Source: Mastacembelus armatus (taxonomy: Eukaryota; Chordata; Actinopteri; Synbranchiformes; Mastacembelidae). From it: a DNA stretch of 64,000 nucleotides. The stretch lies in NCBI RefSeq assembly GCF_900324485.2, contig NW_022872910.1, positions 62,001 through 126,000 of the forward strand, written 5' to 3'. This document shows positions 33,945-46,014 of this stretch, piece by piece (position 1 is the stretch's first letter; every line of letters begins with the position of its first letter). The translations under genes were made by a program, and so were the position numbers. The notes below the pieces were generated by a model. That model did no database searches and was not told the DNA's origin. It worked only from the letters and a program-made list of their open reading frames with translations.

Positions 33945-35045
33945 CAACCTGTTTGTCCTCTGATATCACTGAACGTTATCGACGCTAAAATCACTCTGAA
34001 CAGATAAACCTTTATTTTTCTGCTGGCTTTTCTTTTTGTTTCTTTTGGCATATTTATGAACATCCTCAAAGGATCCTGTGAAGTCTAGTCTCCAAATGGC
34101 AGCATCAAAAGTCATTTACACATCATTTAAAATCATGGTGAAACTGGTTTTATATAGTCTGGAGATGGCCTCATGTAGGACTTCAGAGACTGAACATTGT
34201 GCTGTGGATTTCATAAGTAATTGATCAAATTTGTTCCAAAAATGTGTGAGGTCTTCAGGCAGCCACTGTTTTCTACAAAATGACTGTTGGACAAACGCAG
34301 CATGTATTTGTGCCTGTAATTAAAATCAGTGAAGTCAGATGAGATTCTTATTTAGTCTATGGGCAGTTTTATCATGCACACACCAATCCAGCCCTCTCTC
34401 AGACAGACTGCCCATGTGAGTCTACACTAACAGTACTTCATACTGCATGTGCCTGGTAATCTCCTGGCTCCAAACCAGCTCAGTTTTGCTGTGGTTGGTA
34501 CAATGATGGAGCTGATGGACTGTGCATTTGTACAATGAGTATGTACTCAGTGTATCAGTACATCTCTCATTTCTACCTAACACTCAATACACTTCTCATT
34601 ACAAAAGACACACTTTGCTACTTCTGTCATTCATGTGTCACTGAATTCAATGAGTTTATTTTTTTAATAGTTGTGGCCAAATCAAAGGATGTCAGATTTG
34701 GATCCACTCAGCTGCAGAAGGTCCATGAACTCCAGCACTGACCTTGGCATTAACAGGCAAAACAGCATGACCAGCTCCTGACACACATTATGATGGAAGG
34801 TGCAGCAACATGGTGGAAATGGACCTGAATTTGGGAGTATTATAATCCATGTGACCTCAAAGTTTCAGATGACCTGGGACTGACCCTTGTGGTACATCAT
34901 AACAAATTTGCGCTTAGAATCCTGGAACGTTGTGTAATGGTCATAACTGAGACCTGATTACATCCACAGGTCCTGGACAAGGCTATCGAGCTAGTGTCTG
35001 CTCAACCCACCACAGTGATGTAGATGTGATCGCTCTGATAAGAGG
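33945..35045. other. A3 5' flank, second copy
   Basis: Collinear with 27110-28210 at high identity; no gene or repeat recognised. It is interrupted at CTGATAAGAG (35045) by a LINE that the first copy lacks. Confidence 0.55.
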
Positions 35046-36041
35046 CAAGGCAAGTTTATTTACACAGCACAATTCATACACACAGTAATTCAAATTGCTT
35101 TACAGAAGTAAAAGACAGGTTAAAAATACATAAGTAAGAATAAAAATAAAAGGCATCCCACCGCTTTGTCACCATATTTGCCCCTTATGATATTGACCAT
35201 GGACCACGCTGACCCATATTTGTGGGTCCCCTACTTTCAGTTTGTCCCATCCCTGATGGACTAAAAGTACCTCAACACAGACTATCTGCGGAGACGATCC
35301 TGAGTCCCAGACTCTTACGTCTAGGATCGAGTAGACTACAGCTGGAGGTTCCAAAACCCCTTATTTTAAGTCTAAGGCTGTTAAAATTCAAGTCTGAGCC
35401 CATGATTACCCCCTAGATTTCTAACTTGATTTTTAAATTTTAGATAAAGAGACTCGAGGTGACTGCTGACATTTTCTTTGTTTCTGAGGTTCAAAGATGA
35501 TTATTTCAGTCTTGTCACTGTTTATTTGGAGAGAGTTGTTTTGCATCCACACAGTGATCTGTTCAATACAGTGACACAGTGAATCGACTGGTCCATATTC
35601 ACCAGCTGTGAGTGAAATGTAAATCTGAGTGTCATCTGCATAGTTATGGTAGGACACATTATTGCTGCGTATTAACTGGCCTAAAGGAAACATGTAAAGG
35701 TTGAACAAAAGGGGCCCCAAGATGGACCCTTGGGGTCCCCACATGTCAACGACATTTGGTCTGAGACACAGTTACCAACTTCAATGAAATACTTCCTGTC
35801 TTCAAGATAGGATTTAACCCATTTAAGGGCAGTACCAGAGATGCCTATCCAGTTCTCTAACCTTTGTAAAAGGACCAGCTCTGGACACATGATCCACTGT
35901 GTCAAAAGTAGCACTTAGATCCAGCAGTACTAAGACAGAGACTCTTCCAGCGTCGGTGTTCAGACGAATGTCATTTGTCACCTTGATGAGGGCAGTTTCA
36001 GTGCTGTGATGGGGCCTAAATCCTGCCTGAAAATCATCAAA
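35046..36041 (-). mobile_element. Copy-specific LINE insertion
   Basis: About 1.0 kb. The 3' end GCAAGTTTATTTACACAGCAC lies at 35050; minus-strand frames read [15 protein letters not shown] (35823-36071), [11 protein letters not shown] and [35 protein letters not shown] (35433-35744). 5'-truncated, with frame breaks. The host sequence CTGATAAGAG | AGCTGCAGAG is uninterrupted at 28210, so the insertion is younger than the 6.8-kb duplication. No clear target-site duplication. Confidence 0.85.
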
Positions 36042-36660
36042 GCTGCAGAGATGGACTGTGCATTTGTCCATCAGCTCCTAGTGATTTCCACCAATATCTT
36101 TAACCTCTTCTTGGCACATGTTACTGTACCTGCATGTTTGAAAACCACCACTTTCATCCCAGTGCCCAAGTAGACAAACATCAGCTGTCTGAATGACTAC
36201 AGACCAGTCGCACTCACACACATCATAGCAAAGAGCTTTGAAAGTCTAGTCCTGGGTCATATAACATCTACTCTTTCCTCAACCTTAGACCAACATCAGT
36301 ATGCATGCAGGGCCAAAGGATTCACAGAGGCTGCCATAAACACTTGCCCTTTACAATGACACACCTGGAGCAGAAGGGGGTGTATGTGAGGATGCTTTTC
36401 CTTGACTCCAGCTCCGCTTTTAACACCACTGTCCCCAGCAGAGTGGTACTGTGGATTAAAGACTTTCTTAGCACTCACCCACAAATAGTGAGACTGACTC
36501 CCAACACATCCCCACCCCTGACCCTCAGCACCGGAGAACCACAGGGATGTGTGCTGAGCCCCCTCCCCTGCTCCCTGTACAACTGAACACCTGTTCACGC
36601 TGCAAACACAATCATCAAATTTTCAGACAATACAACAAAAGTTGGGCTGATCTCTAATGT
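36042..36660 (+). mobile_element. LINE reverse-transcriptase fragment beside V21
   Basis: Second copy of the element at 28150-28845; frame 36305-36586 reads FLDSSSAFNTTVPSRVVLWI and STGEPQGCVLSPLPCSLYN (PHG in the other copy is the ancestral PQG here). Confidence 0.75.
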
Positions 36661-36772
36661 TGATGAGACAGCTGATGAAGTCTGTGGCTCCCTCTGGTGG
36701 ATGTTGTGGTGTATTGTGTTGTCTTTGCTCCAAAGGTTTTTGTACAGAGTTTTGGTGTTTCCTGTCACTGTG

Positions 36773-37221
36773 GGCTGCAGAGCACAGTAGTACACAGCAG
36801 AGTCAGACAGCTGAAGCTTCTGGATCTTCAGAGGAACTGATCTGGATATGGAATCCAGTGTGGATGAAAATCTCTCTTTAAACAGGTCCTTTGTTTCCCC
36901 TGTGCCAATCCTAAATCTGCTCAGGATGAACGTGGGGCTGTTGTTTCCATCCTGTTTGTACCAGTAGAGATAATTATTTGTTGAACTGCTGCTGTTATAC
37001 AGACAGCCAAGTGTTACTGCCTCTCCTTCAGTAGCAGTCTCATCTCCTTCTGGCTGCAGCACGTTGTCTTTTTGTGCTCTGCATTCTGTAAAACACCAAC
37101 AAACAGTGTCAGTGTGCTGTTAAAGAGTCATGTCAATGCTGGAATGATATCAGAGAAACAGAGTTGTGTTCATACCAAGGCACATAGCAGCCAGCAACAC
37201 TGAGATGAACAGAGGCGTCAT
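36773..37221 (-). CDS. TCR alpha/delta V segment V21 (family B)
   Basis: Leader exon 37176-37221; V exon 36773-37085 LQPEGDETATEGEAVTLGCLYNSS in parts, CDR1 SSSTNNY, CDR2 FRIGTGETKDLFKERF (unlike the YKLDEGNTPDEYRERF of V17 and V28), YYCALQP. Open frame; canonical Cys pair; RSS 36735-36772 consensus. Counterpart of V17 in the tandem duplication, yet different in both CDR1 and CDR2. Confidence 0.93.
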
Positions 37222-38168
37222 ATGTGCAGTGTTGAGGAACTGGGAGCTCCAGCCAGTATGAAGAAGGCTGTGATCTCTCTGTTTAGTCTTCATCAACACT
37301 AAGTTGGTGGATTAGAAGGAGGAGCCTGATCACAGTGACAGGGCTCATTCACAGCCCTGTGTTATTCCCCTGCTGACAACTTTACTCTGAACACAGTTTG
37401 GACCAGTCTCCTTTCAGTGTCCAACTTGTCTTGTATGTGATCGTCACTGGACATTTCAGCTGACCCGTTTCCTGTTTTACAGCTGCTGCACATTCCCGTT
37501 GGTCCCTGACATATAAAGCTGCTAATTGTTGGGAACCTGCTACGACCCCTTTAATATCTTTTATCACAAATAGTACAAGCAAACTGAGAAGGAACATTTG
37601 ACAAATGAGACTTTGTAAATTCTCTTCAGGATTTTTTCTCTTGAATGTAAATATCATGTTTGGTCAAATCAAAGATGGTGGATTTGTTGTTGAAGCTTCA
37701 ATCAAAAATGTTGAAACTTGGTAAAAATCTTCAGCTGTGAAAGTTTGAATCTTTTGTTGTTTTGAGTTTTTCTGTGTATTTTGATGTCTGAACATATAAA
37801 CTAGTGATGTCAGTGTGTTATTAGTTAATACTTTAGTGTGAATTTGGGCTGTAGTTCTCCATGTTTCCAAGGATGGTGAACAATGGAAGGAGGTCATTGT
37901 GGCCTAATGACCCACAGTGTATGAAGAGGATTAACTGAGTAAGTCACAGTCTATTTGTTTTCATGGTTTCTTGTGTCTGAAGCTTCAACAGTTGGTTTGT
38001 CATTGATGTGGATTTGCTGCTGATGTGAATCCTCCCCCAGTGTTTCATTAGCAGCTGTAACCACAGGGACTCTGATCAAACAGGAATGAGCAGAATAAAT
38101 CTGATATGAAGCTGTGGTTTGAATCCCACTTCCCTCCCCTTTGAAGAGTAGTCAGATATCTGTGTTCA
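37222..38168. other. B-C intergenic block, copy 4
   Basis: Full-length copy; minus-strand frames 37382-37657 and 37664-37897 remain open. Nothing else recognised. Confidence 0.5.
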
Positions 38169-38207
38169 GGTTTTTGTACAGACTCTTCTACACTTTGTAT
38201 CACTGTG

Positions 38208-38733
38208 TTTCTAGAGCACAGTAGTAGAGAGCTGTGTCTGCCAGGGTTAGACTCTTTATGGTCAGTTCAGTTGATGCATCTGATGTTTGGGATTCATATC
38301 GATTATCAGGAATATATTGACTAGCACTCAGTGATTTTGCTCCTTTCCTGAGTATAAACTGAGGAGCTTCCAGGTCTGAATGATGTTTGTACCAGTAAAG
38401 ATACACACCAGTTTCATATGTTTGATAGCGACATGTGAGTTTGACAGATTCTCCTTCTCTTCCAGTGACTTCATCTTCTACAGGAGAGATTGTGTCTCCA
38501 GCTGTTAGTCCTGGAAAAAGCAGAGAAAATGAAGCCATTAGATGAACATTGTCCACGAGGCTGAGAGGAGAAGACAGTGGAAAATGTCAGTGTACAGTGT
38601 TACTCTGTGGACACAAACTGTTGACCAGGACTTCCTGCCAAAGACAAATTCATTGCGAGGTTGAATGAGACGCCTGTTTGTGGCCAAACTCACCTATAAA
38701 GTGAGATAAAAAGAGAAAGAAGTAAAGCAACAT
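38208..38733 (-). CDS. TCR alpha/delta V segment V22 (family C)
   Basis: Leader exon 38694-38733; V exon 38208-38510 GLTAGDTISPVEDEVTG, CDR1 QTYETGVYLY, CDR2 KGAKSLSASQY, DNRYESQTSDASTELTIKS, YYCALET. Open frame, canonical Cys pair; RSS 38169-38207 with 23-bp spacer. Confidence 0.93.
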
Positions 38734-39957
38734 GTCTTTGGAGTTGTTGAAGTCAGACAGCAGATGAACAGTGTTCTTCCACTGCAGTAGAATGAAACAA
38801 CTAAACAGTGTCTGCTGCACAGCTCGTCTCCTCAGCATCAAGCTGATTGGGCTTTGACTTCCTGCAACATTTCATCTCTGGAGACAGAAATAATGTCATT
38901 GGTTGGATTCCAGTGGGCGTGGCCAGGTACTAACCTTTTCAGTTTCTGTGTCTGACAAAATTCAGTTCATCCAGTGAGATTATTTCTGCAGCTAGAGCAG
39001 CTCTACCTCAGAGAAACATTTACTGAGTGTCCAGTTTCACTTCTTCCACCGTTGTTAGACCAAAGCAGGTCACACTAGAACAAAGTCTGTTTCCATGATG
39101 ATATTGTGTTTTCTCTGGGAACTTGGGGACATTTTACTGCTCATTTGAATTTATCGAAATGTTAAGATGTTAAGAATCCTCAGTATTTTGTGGAGAATCT
39201 GATATCAACAGAACTGAGACTTAACTCTCTGTTCTGTGTATTTTATTGTCTTTGTGAAGAGGTCAGCGTCGGATACAGTGTGAGACAGCCTGCCAGACTT
39301 TGACACCCAACAAAGCCCATAATGAGGTTGATATAATATGATCTGGATGGATGCACATACTGTCAGAACCAGTTTGGACTTGTCTTTGTCCCTGAGAACA
39401 TACAATGGACAAAATGACTGTGCTCAGTAAGTTCTGAGTCGAGGTGTTCTAGACAAAGAGGACCTAGTCTACCCTGTGGTACACCAAAATAAAACGTGAA
39501 AACGCCTGAGAAACAGAAACTGCTTTTATGACGATACAAACAGAACAAATCAAGACTCAAATCTATGAAGTCAGCTGATTCATGGAGACATTTGAATCAC
39601 ATTGTATGATCTGTCAATACTGATGTGAAATTTACCTGTAAATATATTGACACCTGATTACTTATGACAGCATCGTATTTTTATGATGCTGACATTGTTT
39701 CACATTTAGTGACACATGTTTATAATGAAACTAAGGAGAAAGAACAGATGTTTACATTCATTTATGGTGTTTCTCCTGTAAAAGAGGTCCCACAATATCT
39801 GTTATAATCAGAGTTGTAGGAAACCACTTTCCTTCATTTTGTGTTATTGTCAGCAGTGCAGAGAATCAAGACTGTGTAATGACAAACCACTGAAGTTTAA
39901 CAGTGTGTGTCTCCCTCTGGTGAATGTTGTGGAGTATTGTGTTGTCTTTGCTCCAAA
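38734..39957. other. C 5' block, copy 2
   Basis: Collinear with 20603-21830 and 50292-51514. No gene seen. In this copy the block leads into an E gene (V23); in the others it leads into an A2-bodied V13 and an F gene V30. Confidence 0.5.
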
Positions 39958-39995
39958 GGTTTTTGTACAGAGTTTTGGTGTTTCCTGTCACTGTG

Positions 39996-40504
39996 GGCTG
40001 CAGAGCACAGTAGTACACAGCAGAGTCAGACACTGCAGCAGACTTGATCTCCAGATCCACTTGTTTCTCTTTTGAGTTAATGTGAGCAGAGAAATCTGAA
40101 CGAACTGGATGAATCTGTCCTTGCTCAGTGATGTAGAGCAGGAACTCTGGTCTGGATCTCTGGTATTGTCGGTACCACTGGATGTTCCTGATAGCTCCCT
40201 CATATGTACAGGTCACGTTGATGTTTCTTCCCTCTGCAACAGCTTCTTCTTTTCTTTCTGGTTTGATGCTGTTCATAGAACCCATGGCTGCAAAATGAGT
40301 GATTTTCATGTCAGTTAATCTGAAAGAGATTCTAACATCAGGAACCTGAACCCAGGTTCTTGACTCTTTCACATGTGATCATTAAAAAGTTCTTGACAAA
40401 ATCAGACCAAACATGTTGTTACATCAACAGGTTGAATGAGACTCCTGTTTGTGGTCAAACTCACCTATAAAGTGAGATAAAAAGAGAAAGAAGTAAAGCA
40501 ACAT
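39996..40504 (-). CDS. TCR alpha/delta V segment V23 (family E)
   Basis: Leader exon 40465-40504 ([13 protein letters not shown] + 1 base); V exon 39996-40287 [76 protein letters not shown] creates a possible glycosylation site next to the FR1 Cys. Open frame; RSS 39958-39995 consensus. Confidence 0.92.
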
Positions 40505-40751
40505 GTCTTTGGAGTTGTTGAAGTCAGACAGCAGATGAACAGTGTTCTTCCACTGCAGTAGAATGAAAAAACTAAACGGTGTCTGCTGCACAGCTCTTCT
40601 CCTCAGCATCAAGCTGATTGGGCTTTGACTTCCTGCAACAAACCACTGAAGTTTAACAGTGTGTGTCTCCCTCTGGTGGATGTTGTGGAGTATTGTGTTG
40701 TCTTTGCTCCAAAGGTTTTTGTACAGAGTTTTGGTGTTTCCTGTCACTGTG

Positions 40752-41197
40752 GGCCTCACAGCACAGTAGTACACAGCAGAGTCAGACACTGCAGCAGAGG
40801 AGATGTTCATGCTGATTTGCTTTTCTTCCACTTTGACCTTCAGTCCAGGAACTGGATTATTTCCCACTTGTCCTGAAGCAGAGTGTGAGATGAGGAGCTC
40901 TGGTGGTTTTCCTGGATATTGGCGATACCAGTAGAAATAATCACTAGGTGACAGTTTGGGGTATTTGTAGGACAGAGTGACAGTGCTGTCTTCTAAACTG
41001 AACTCTTCATTGCTGACTGGACTCAGATCTTCACAGCCGACACCTGAAGGGGAATATAACTCTGTTATAACTTATTGCTCCAAAGGTTTTTTCAATGAAT
41101 TCTATTTTACATTTCTATGTTCACTAGTGAATTTTCTCCTACCTGTCAGTGTGATCAGAAACAAAGCTGAAAACAGATGTAAGTGCACTGACTCCAT
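40752..41197 (-). CDS. TCR alpha/delta V segment V24 (family A2)
   Basis: Leader exon 41143-41197 (MESVHLHLFSALFLITLT + 1 base); V exon 40752-41043 translates openly: GVGCEDLSPVSNEEFS, LSYKYPKLSPSDYFYWYRQ, ELLISHSASGQVGNNPVPG, KVEEKQISMN, YYCAVRP. FR1 Cys is Tyr. RSS 40714-40751 consensus. GGAGGAGC box at 41275-41282. Confidence 0.9.
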
Positions 41198-41639
41198 CTT
41201 AAAGATAGAAGCTGTTTCTGCTTTAAACTCCACTGTGAGAGTTTCAGTCTTTTCTGTCCTTCAGTCACAGTTTTGCTCCTCCCTTCATCTCTTCATCTCC
41301 TCCTTTCACACAGGACTGACGACTTTTCAGCTTCTCACTGGTCTTTATTGCTTTGCATAACATTGCATGGTTTTTATCACTAACTGGCTCATTATCCAGG
41401 CTGTGGAGCTTGTTCAGAAATGTTGTAGTAATTTTAAAGGGAGAAGGCTCATGGTCATTTGACTCCAAAGCAGCTTTTGCATTGGTGTCACATTTGCTTA
41501 CTGATGGAAACATAAAGTGAGAGGCTGCTTCATAGAGAGACGTTCATGAGAAAACACAAATACACAGATGATGTGTCAATAATATTAGGGATCATCATTC
41601 TGCTGCTTTATTCTTCTTCTGCTTGATCATCAGGACAAA

Positions 41640-42930
41640 GACTCTTGAGCAGGGGTCTCCAACATGCTGCACACAATATGACATTATCTGGGTCTAAAAG
41701 TACAGAAAAGTACGGTCCAGTTGTTACTGCTATTATCAATCGCTTGATAACAAATGGAATTGTACCAGCTTCTTTTAAACATGCTATAGTCCAACCACTG
41801 TTAAAAAAGCATCATCTTGATCAGAATGATCTGAATAACGATAAACCCATATCTAAATTATCTTTCATCTTAAAAGTTTTGGAAAAAGTTGTTTATTCTC
41901 AGATCTCATCCTGAGTACTTTTAATATTTTTGACATGTTTCAGTCTGGATTTAGAGAATGTCATAGTGCTGAATCTGCCCTGTTGAAGGTTGCTAATGGT
42001 ATTTTACTTTCTTTTGACTGGTTCTTGCTGCATCCTAATCATGCTTGATTTAAGTGCAGCATTTGATACGATAGATCATGACATCCTTCTTCAAAGACTT
42101 GATCAAGTAGCTGGTTTTCAGGGATCTGTGCTGAACTGGTTCGCGTCCTACCTTAAGGACAGATCCTTTTCAGTGAATTTGGGGAATTGTTTTCCCATCC
42201 CGGGCCCAAATTTCCTGTGGTGTTCTGCAGGGCTCTATTCTGGGTCCTCTCCCTTTCTCCCCATATATGCTTCCACTCAATTATATTTTTCAGAAACATA
42301 ATTTATCATATCATCTTTATGCTGACAACACTGAACTCTATTTTCCTGTTAAAAACAACAAGTGTTCTATGTCAAATCTGTTTATATATTTTCAGGACAT
42401 TAAATGCTGGATGGACTTGAATTTTTTACAGTTAAATAATGATAAAATTGAAATAATGTTTTTTTTTTTTGGTCCAAGAGTTGTGTCATCTGGCACTGTC
42501 AAGCAGCTTGGCCCCCTGTCATCAAATGTACGTGACCGTGTCTTTGATCCTGCGTTGTCTTTTGATAAGCAGATTAGTGCTGTTGTGAAAAGCAGTTTCT
42601 TTCAATTATGATCCATTGCAAGAATCAAGACAATTCTTTCCATGAAATCTTCAAACTGTAATTCATGTGTTTATAACTTCAAGGTTGAGTTACTGCAACT
42701 CACTTCATCTGAGTTTGACTAAATCGTCGCTGGACTGATTGGAATTGGTGCAAAAATGCAGCAGCCAGATTATTGACTAGCACCAGAAAACGGGAGCACA
42801 TTACCTCAGTACTCGCCTCTCTACACTGGCTCACGGTCAAGTTCCGCGTTGATGTTTTTAAAGTTTTACATGGTTGTGCTCCCCAGTATATTTGCAATCA
42901 CCTCATTCCGTATTCCTGTGTGAGAGTGTA
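41640..42930 (+). mobile_element. LINE fragment 5' of V24
   Basis: Plus-strand frames: IVPASFKHAIVQPLLKKHHL and KPISKLSFILKVLEKVVYSQ (41645-41914), [20 protein letters not shown] (41990-42301), YHLYADNTELYFPVK (42267-42611, the YADD box reads YADN). Later scraps to about 42910. Broken in several places, with no intact 3' tail. A family of its own among the LINEs here. Confidence 0.78.
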
Positions 42931-42949
42931 AAGTCAGGTAGGTGATTTC

Positions 42950-43135
42950 TATCTGAATTTTTATTTTTGAGCATTTTTGCCTTTATTATATGGGATAGTG
43001 GAGAGATGACAGGAAATATAGAAACGAGACTAAGGCAAGACAGGCAACACAAAGGACACCTAGTCCCAGAGTTGAACCAGAATGACTGTGTTCCTGGTTG
43101 GGCACGCTAACCACCACACCACATGTAGCCCCCTA
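42950..43135. repeat. Possible fish SINE-like repeat
   Basis: TGCCTTTATTATATGGGATAGTGGAGAGATGACAGG followed by a run ending CACGCTAACCACCACACCAC resembles a widespread fish dispersed repeat, heavily diverged. 43136-43600 holds nothing I recognise apart from an A-rich tract near 43450; the shared C 3' flank starts about 43610. Confidence 0.4.
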
Positions 43136-43817
43136 TCTGAATTATTTTTTGTTTCTGAAAAAGTTAAATGGGCTGAAAAAATCTACCATCTGTGGCAGCA
43201 GCAACGCTCAACAAAGACTGACCAATCATTTTACTCAACCTGATCAAAACCATAGGATGGCTGACCTGCCTGTCAAACTAATTCCTACTTGCACACACTC
43301 TGTCCTTGCACTCAAGTCAATAACCGAATCTCCCACAAGGCATTGTGGGAAGACTTGTGTTTATAGCTGCAGATAATGAGCTATTGTAGAGAACGTTCCC
43401 ACAGCAGCTTTTGTTCACAAACTAAAGACTGTGTTTGACTAAACTGCAAAAAAAAAATAAAAAATTGCAGGTTGCAAAAACTAAAACCAGAATTAATCTT
43501 GTGGTTTTTCAACAGTGGTGGTGTTCAGGAGGAGCCAGGACCGAATTGGACCTTAAATTGACAAAACAAATTCAGTGGTGAAATCTACATCAATCAGTTA
43601 GTTTCTTTGTCATTGATGTGGATTTGCTGCTGATGTGAATCCTCCCCCAGTGTTTCATTAGCAGCTGCAACCACAGGGACTCTGATCAAACAGGAATGAG
43701 CAGAATAAATCTGATATGAAGCTGTGGTTTGAATCCCACTTCCCTCCTCTTTGAAGAGTAGTCAGATATCTGTGTTCAGGTTTTTGTACAGACTCTTCTA
43801 CACTTTGTATCACTGTG

Positions 43818-44340
43818 TTTCTAGAGCACAATAGTAGAGAGCTGTGTCTGCCAGGGTTAGACTCTTTATGGTCAGTTCAGTTGATGTAGCTGATGTTTGG
43901 GATTCATATCGATTATCAGGAATATATTGACCTGTGTTTCCTTTGGCTCCTTTCAACAGTATAAACTGAGGAGCTTCCAGGTCTGAATGATGTTTGTACC
44001 AGTAAAGATAAATATCAGTTTCAGTTGTTTGATAGCGACATGTGAGTTTGACAGATTCTCCTTCTCTTCCAGTGACTTCATCTTCTACAGGAGAGATTGT
44101 GTCTCCAGCTGTTAGTCCTGGAAAAAGTAGAGAAAATGAAGCCATTAGACGAACATTGTCCACGAGGCTGAGAGGAGAAGACAGTGGAAAATGTCAGTGT
44201 ACAGTGTTACTCTGTGGACACAAACTGTTGACCAGGACTTCCTGACAAAGACAAATTCATTGCGAGGTTGAATGAGACGCCTGTTTGTGGTCAAACTCAC
44301 CTATGAAGTGAGATAAAAAGAGAAAGAAGTAAAGCAACAT
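43818..44340 (-). CDS. TCR alpha/delta V segment V25 (family C)
   Basis: Leader exon 44301-44340; V exon 43818-44117 GLTAGDTISPVEDEVTG, CDR1 QTTETDIYLY, CDR2 LKGAKGNTGQY, YYCALET. Open frame, canonical Cys pair; RSS 43779-43817 with 23-bp spacer. The only C gene without a B gene on its 3' side; there the usual B-C block is cut at about 43610. Confidence 0.93.
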
Positions 44341-44588
44341 GTCTTTGGAGTTGTTGAAGTCAGACAGCAGATGAACAGTGTTCTTCCACTGCAGTAGAAT
44401 GAAAACAACTAAACAGTGTCTGCTGCACAGCTCTTCTCCTCAGCATCAAGCTGATTGGGCTTTGACTTCCTGCAACAAACCACAGAAGTTTAACAGTGTG
44501 TGTCTCCCTCTGGTGGATGTTGTGGAGTATTGTGTTGTCTTTGCTCCAAAGGTTTTTGTACAGAGTTTTGGTGTTTCCTGTCACTGTG

Positions 44589-45162
44589 GGCTCCAGAGCA
44601 CAGTAGTACACAGCAGAGTCAGACAGCTGAAGCTTCTGGATCTTCAGAGGAACTGATGTCTTGTTGATTTCAGCATTAAATCTTTCTTTCTGAAAGTCTG
44701 GAGCTTTTTCTACTGATGTGGAGAAAGATTTCATCATGTACTTTGGGAAATCGTTTTCTTCTTGTTTATACCAGAACAAAGTGGGACTTGCTCTTGTCTC
44801 AAAAGTACAACCCAGTGTGGCTGTGTCTCCTTCAGCAGCAATGACATCTCCTGTTGGCTGGATCACTCTGTCTTCTCCTTTACTCTCTGGGGAAGAACAG
44901 AACATGCAGAGGAAGAGATGGATCAATGAAGATGATTGATGAAAGCAGAACAATCAGCAGGTTTAAAGAGTTACCTGGCAAAGAGACAGATACATAGACA
45001 TGTAGAATGAATCTGATTTTCAGGGATCATTGTCAGTGTGAACCATAAAAAGGGCTGATGTCAGCTCAGTGATGTGTTCAAATGTTTGAGGATAAAACAT
45101 GTTGTACTTTCTATCTTACCAAAGCAAAGAGCAGCAAGAATAATCCACAGCCAATGTTCCAT
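44589..45162 (-). CDS. TCR alpha/delta V segment V26 (family D)
   Basis: Leader exon 45120-45162; V exon 44589-44886 begins [15 protein letters not shown]: the Cys just after the splice site in all other D genes is Ser here. CDR1 ETRASPT (shortest of the D genes), CDR2 [28 protein letters not shown]. Canonical FR1/FR3 Cys pair present; open frame; RSS 44551-44588 consensus. Confidence 0.92.
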
Positions 45163-45367
45163 CTGTCCAAGCAGGTTGAAATGAACAGGAGAAACTAGCT
45201 GATGTTCAACATTCAGTCTGAGAATTGTTCTTATTGACACAACGGTTGAACACAGGGCAGAAGTAGTGCACCGCCTACTTGATGATGTGGCTCTCTAGTG
45301 GAGGTAAACCGTTGACTTCAACAGTGTGGAAAAAAGGCTTCCAGCAGCTTGTCAGTGTGTCAGCTTG

Positions 45368-45405
45368 TATTTTTTTATAGAGACTGTGGGTTTGCTGTCA
45401 CTGTG
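45368..45405 (-). other. V27 RSS with degraded nonamer
   Basis: Heptamer CACAGTG, 22-bp spacer, nonamer AAAAAAATA (ACAAAAACA in V7 and V9); the two internal C positions are both lost. Confidence 0.8.
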
Positions 45406-45867
45406 GGCCTCACAGCACAGTAGTACAGAGCAGAGTCTGTCACTGCAGCAGAGGAGATCTGCAGATCCATCTGGGTTTTATCCTCACTCACTTTAAAATC
45501 CAGTCCAGAGACCTCCTCTTTTAGTTTCATTCCTGTTCCTGTGTGAGACAAAAGGAACTCTGGTGGTTTTCCTGGATATTGGCAATACCAGAAGAAATTA
45601 TCATCATATGTAGCAGGTCTGGAGTATTTGTAGGACAGAGTGACAGTGCTGTCTTCTAAACTGAACTCTTCATTGTTGACTGGACTCAGATCTTCACAGC
45701 CGACACCTGAAGGGAAACATAACTCTGTTATAACATGTTGGGAAAGTCTCAATCCATAAATCACATTCAGGTAACACTGGAACTGGACTTCTTTATGCAC
45801 AATCTTACAAACCTCTTAGAAACAATAGTAACAGTAGAGAAAGTACATAACAGTCCAATGGCAGCAT
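45406..45867 (-). CDS. TCR alpha/delta V segment V27 (family A1), degraded RSS nonamer
   Basis: Leader exon 45813-45867; V exon 45406-45706 GVGCEDLSPVNNEEFS, CDR1 SRPATYDDN, LSYKY (no FR1 Cys), but FR2 reads FFWYCQYPGK: the usual Arg after WY is Cys. SEDKT in FR3, YYCAVRP. Open frame. The RSS heptamer (45399-45405) is consensus, yet the nonamer at 45368-45376 reads AAAAAAATA instead of ACAAAAACA. Otherwise closest to V9. Probably recombines poorly. Confidence 0.9.
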
Positions 45868-46014
45868 GTTGAATGAAGATAATGTTTCTGGTTTGTGCCT
45901 TGAACTCTGTTGAATATGGAAGTTCCTCTCTTCTATAGTTCAGTTCCAGATTAGCTCCTCCCTGAATCTCTGTCTCCTCTTACATCTGTGTTTTCTAAGT
46001 GTCTCTGCCTCTCA

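Larger units (their letters stand above)
25241..38644. repeat. Tandem duplication of a D-A3-B-C unit
   Basis: 25241-32091 (V15, V16, V17, V18) and 32092-38644 (V19, V20, V21, V22) are collinear. Offsets are 6839 bp for the D genes and 6836 bp for the A3 genes, rising to 7835 bp for B because of the 1.0-kb LINE at 35046 and falling to 6572 bp for C because of the 1.45-kb LINE at 29652. Confidence 0.85.
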
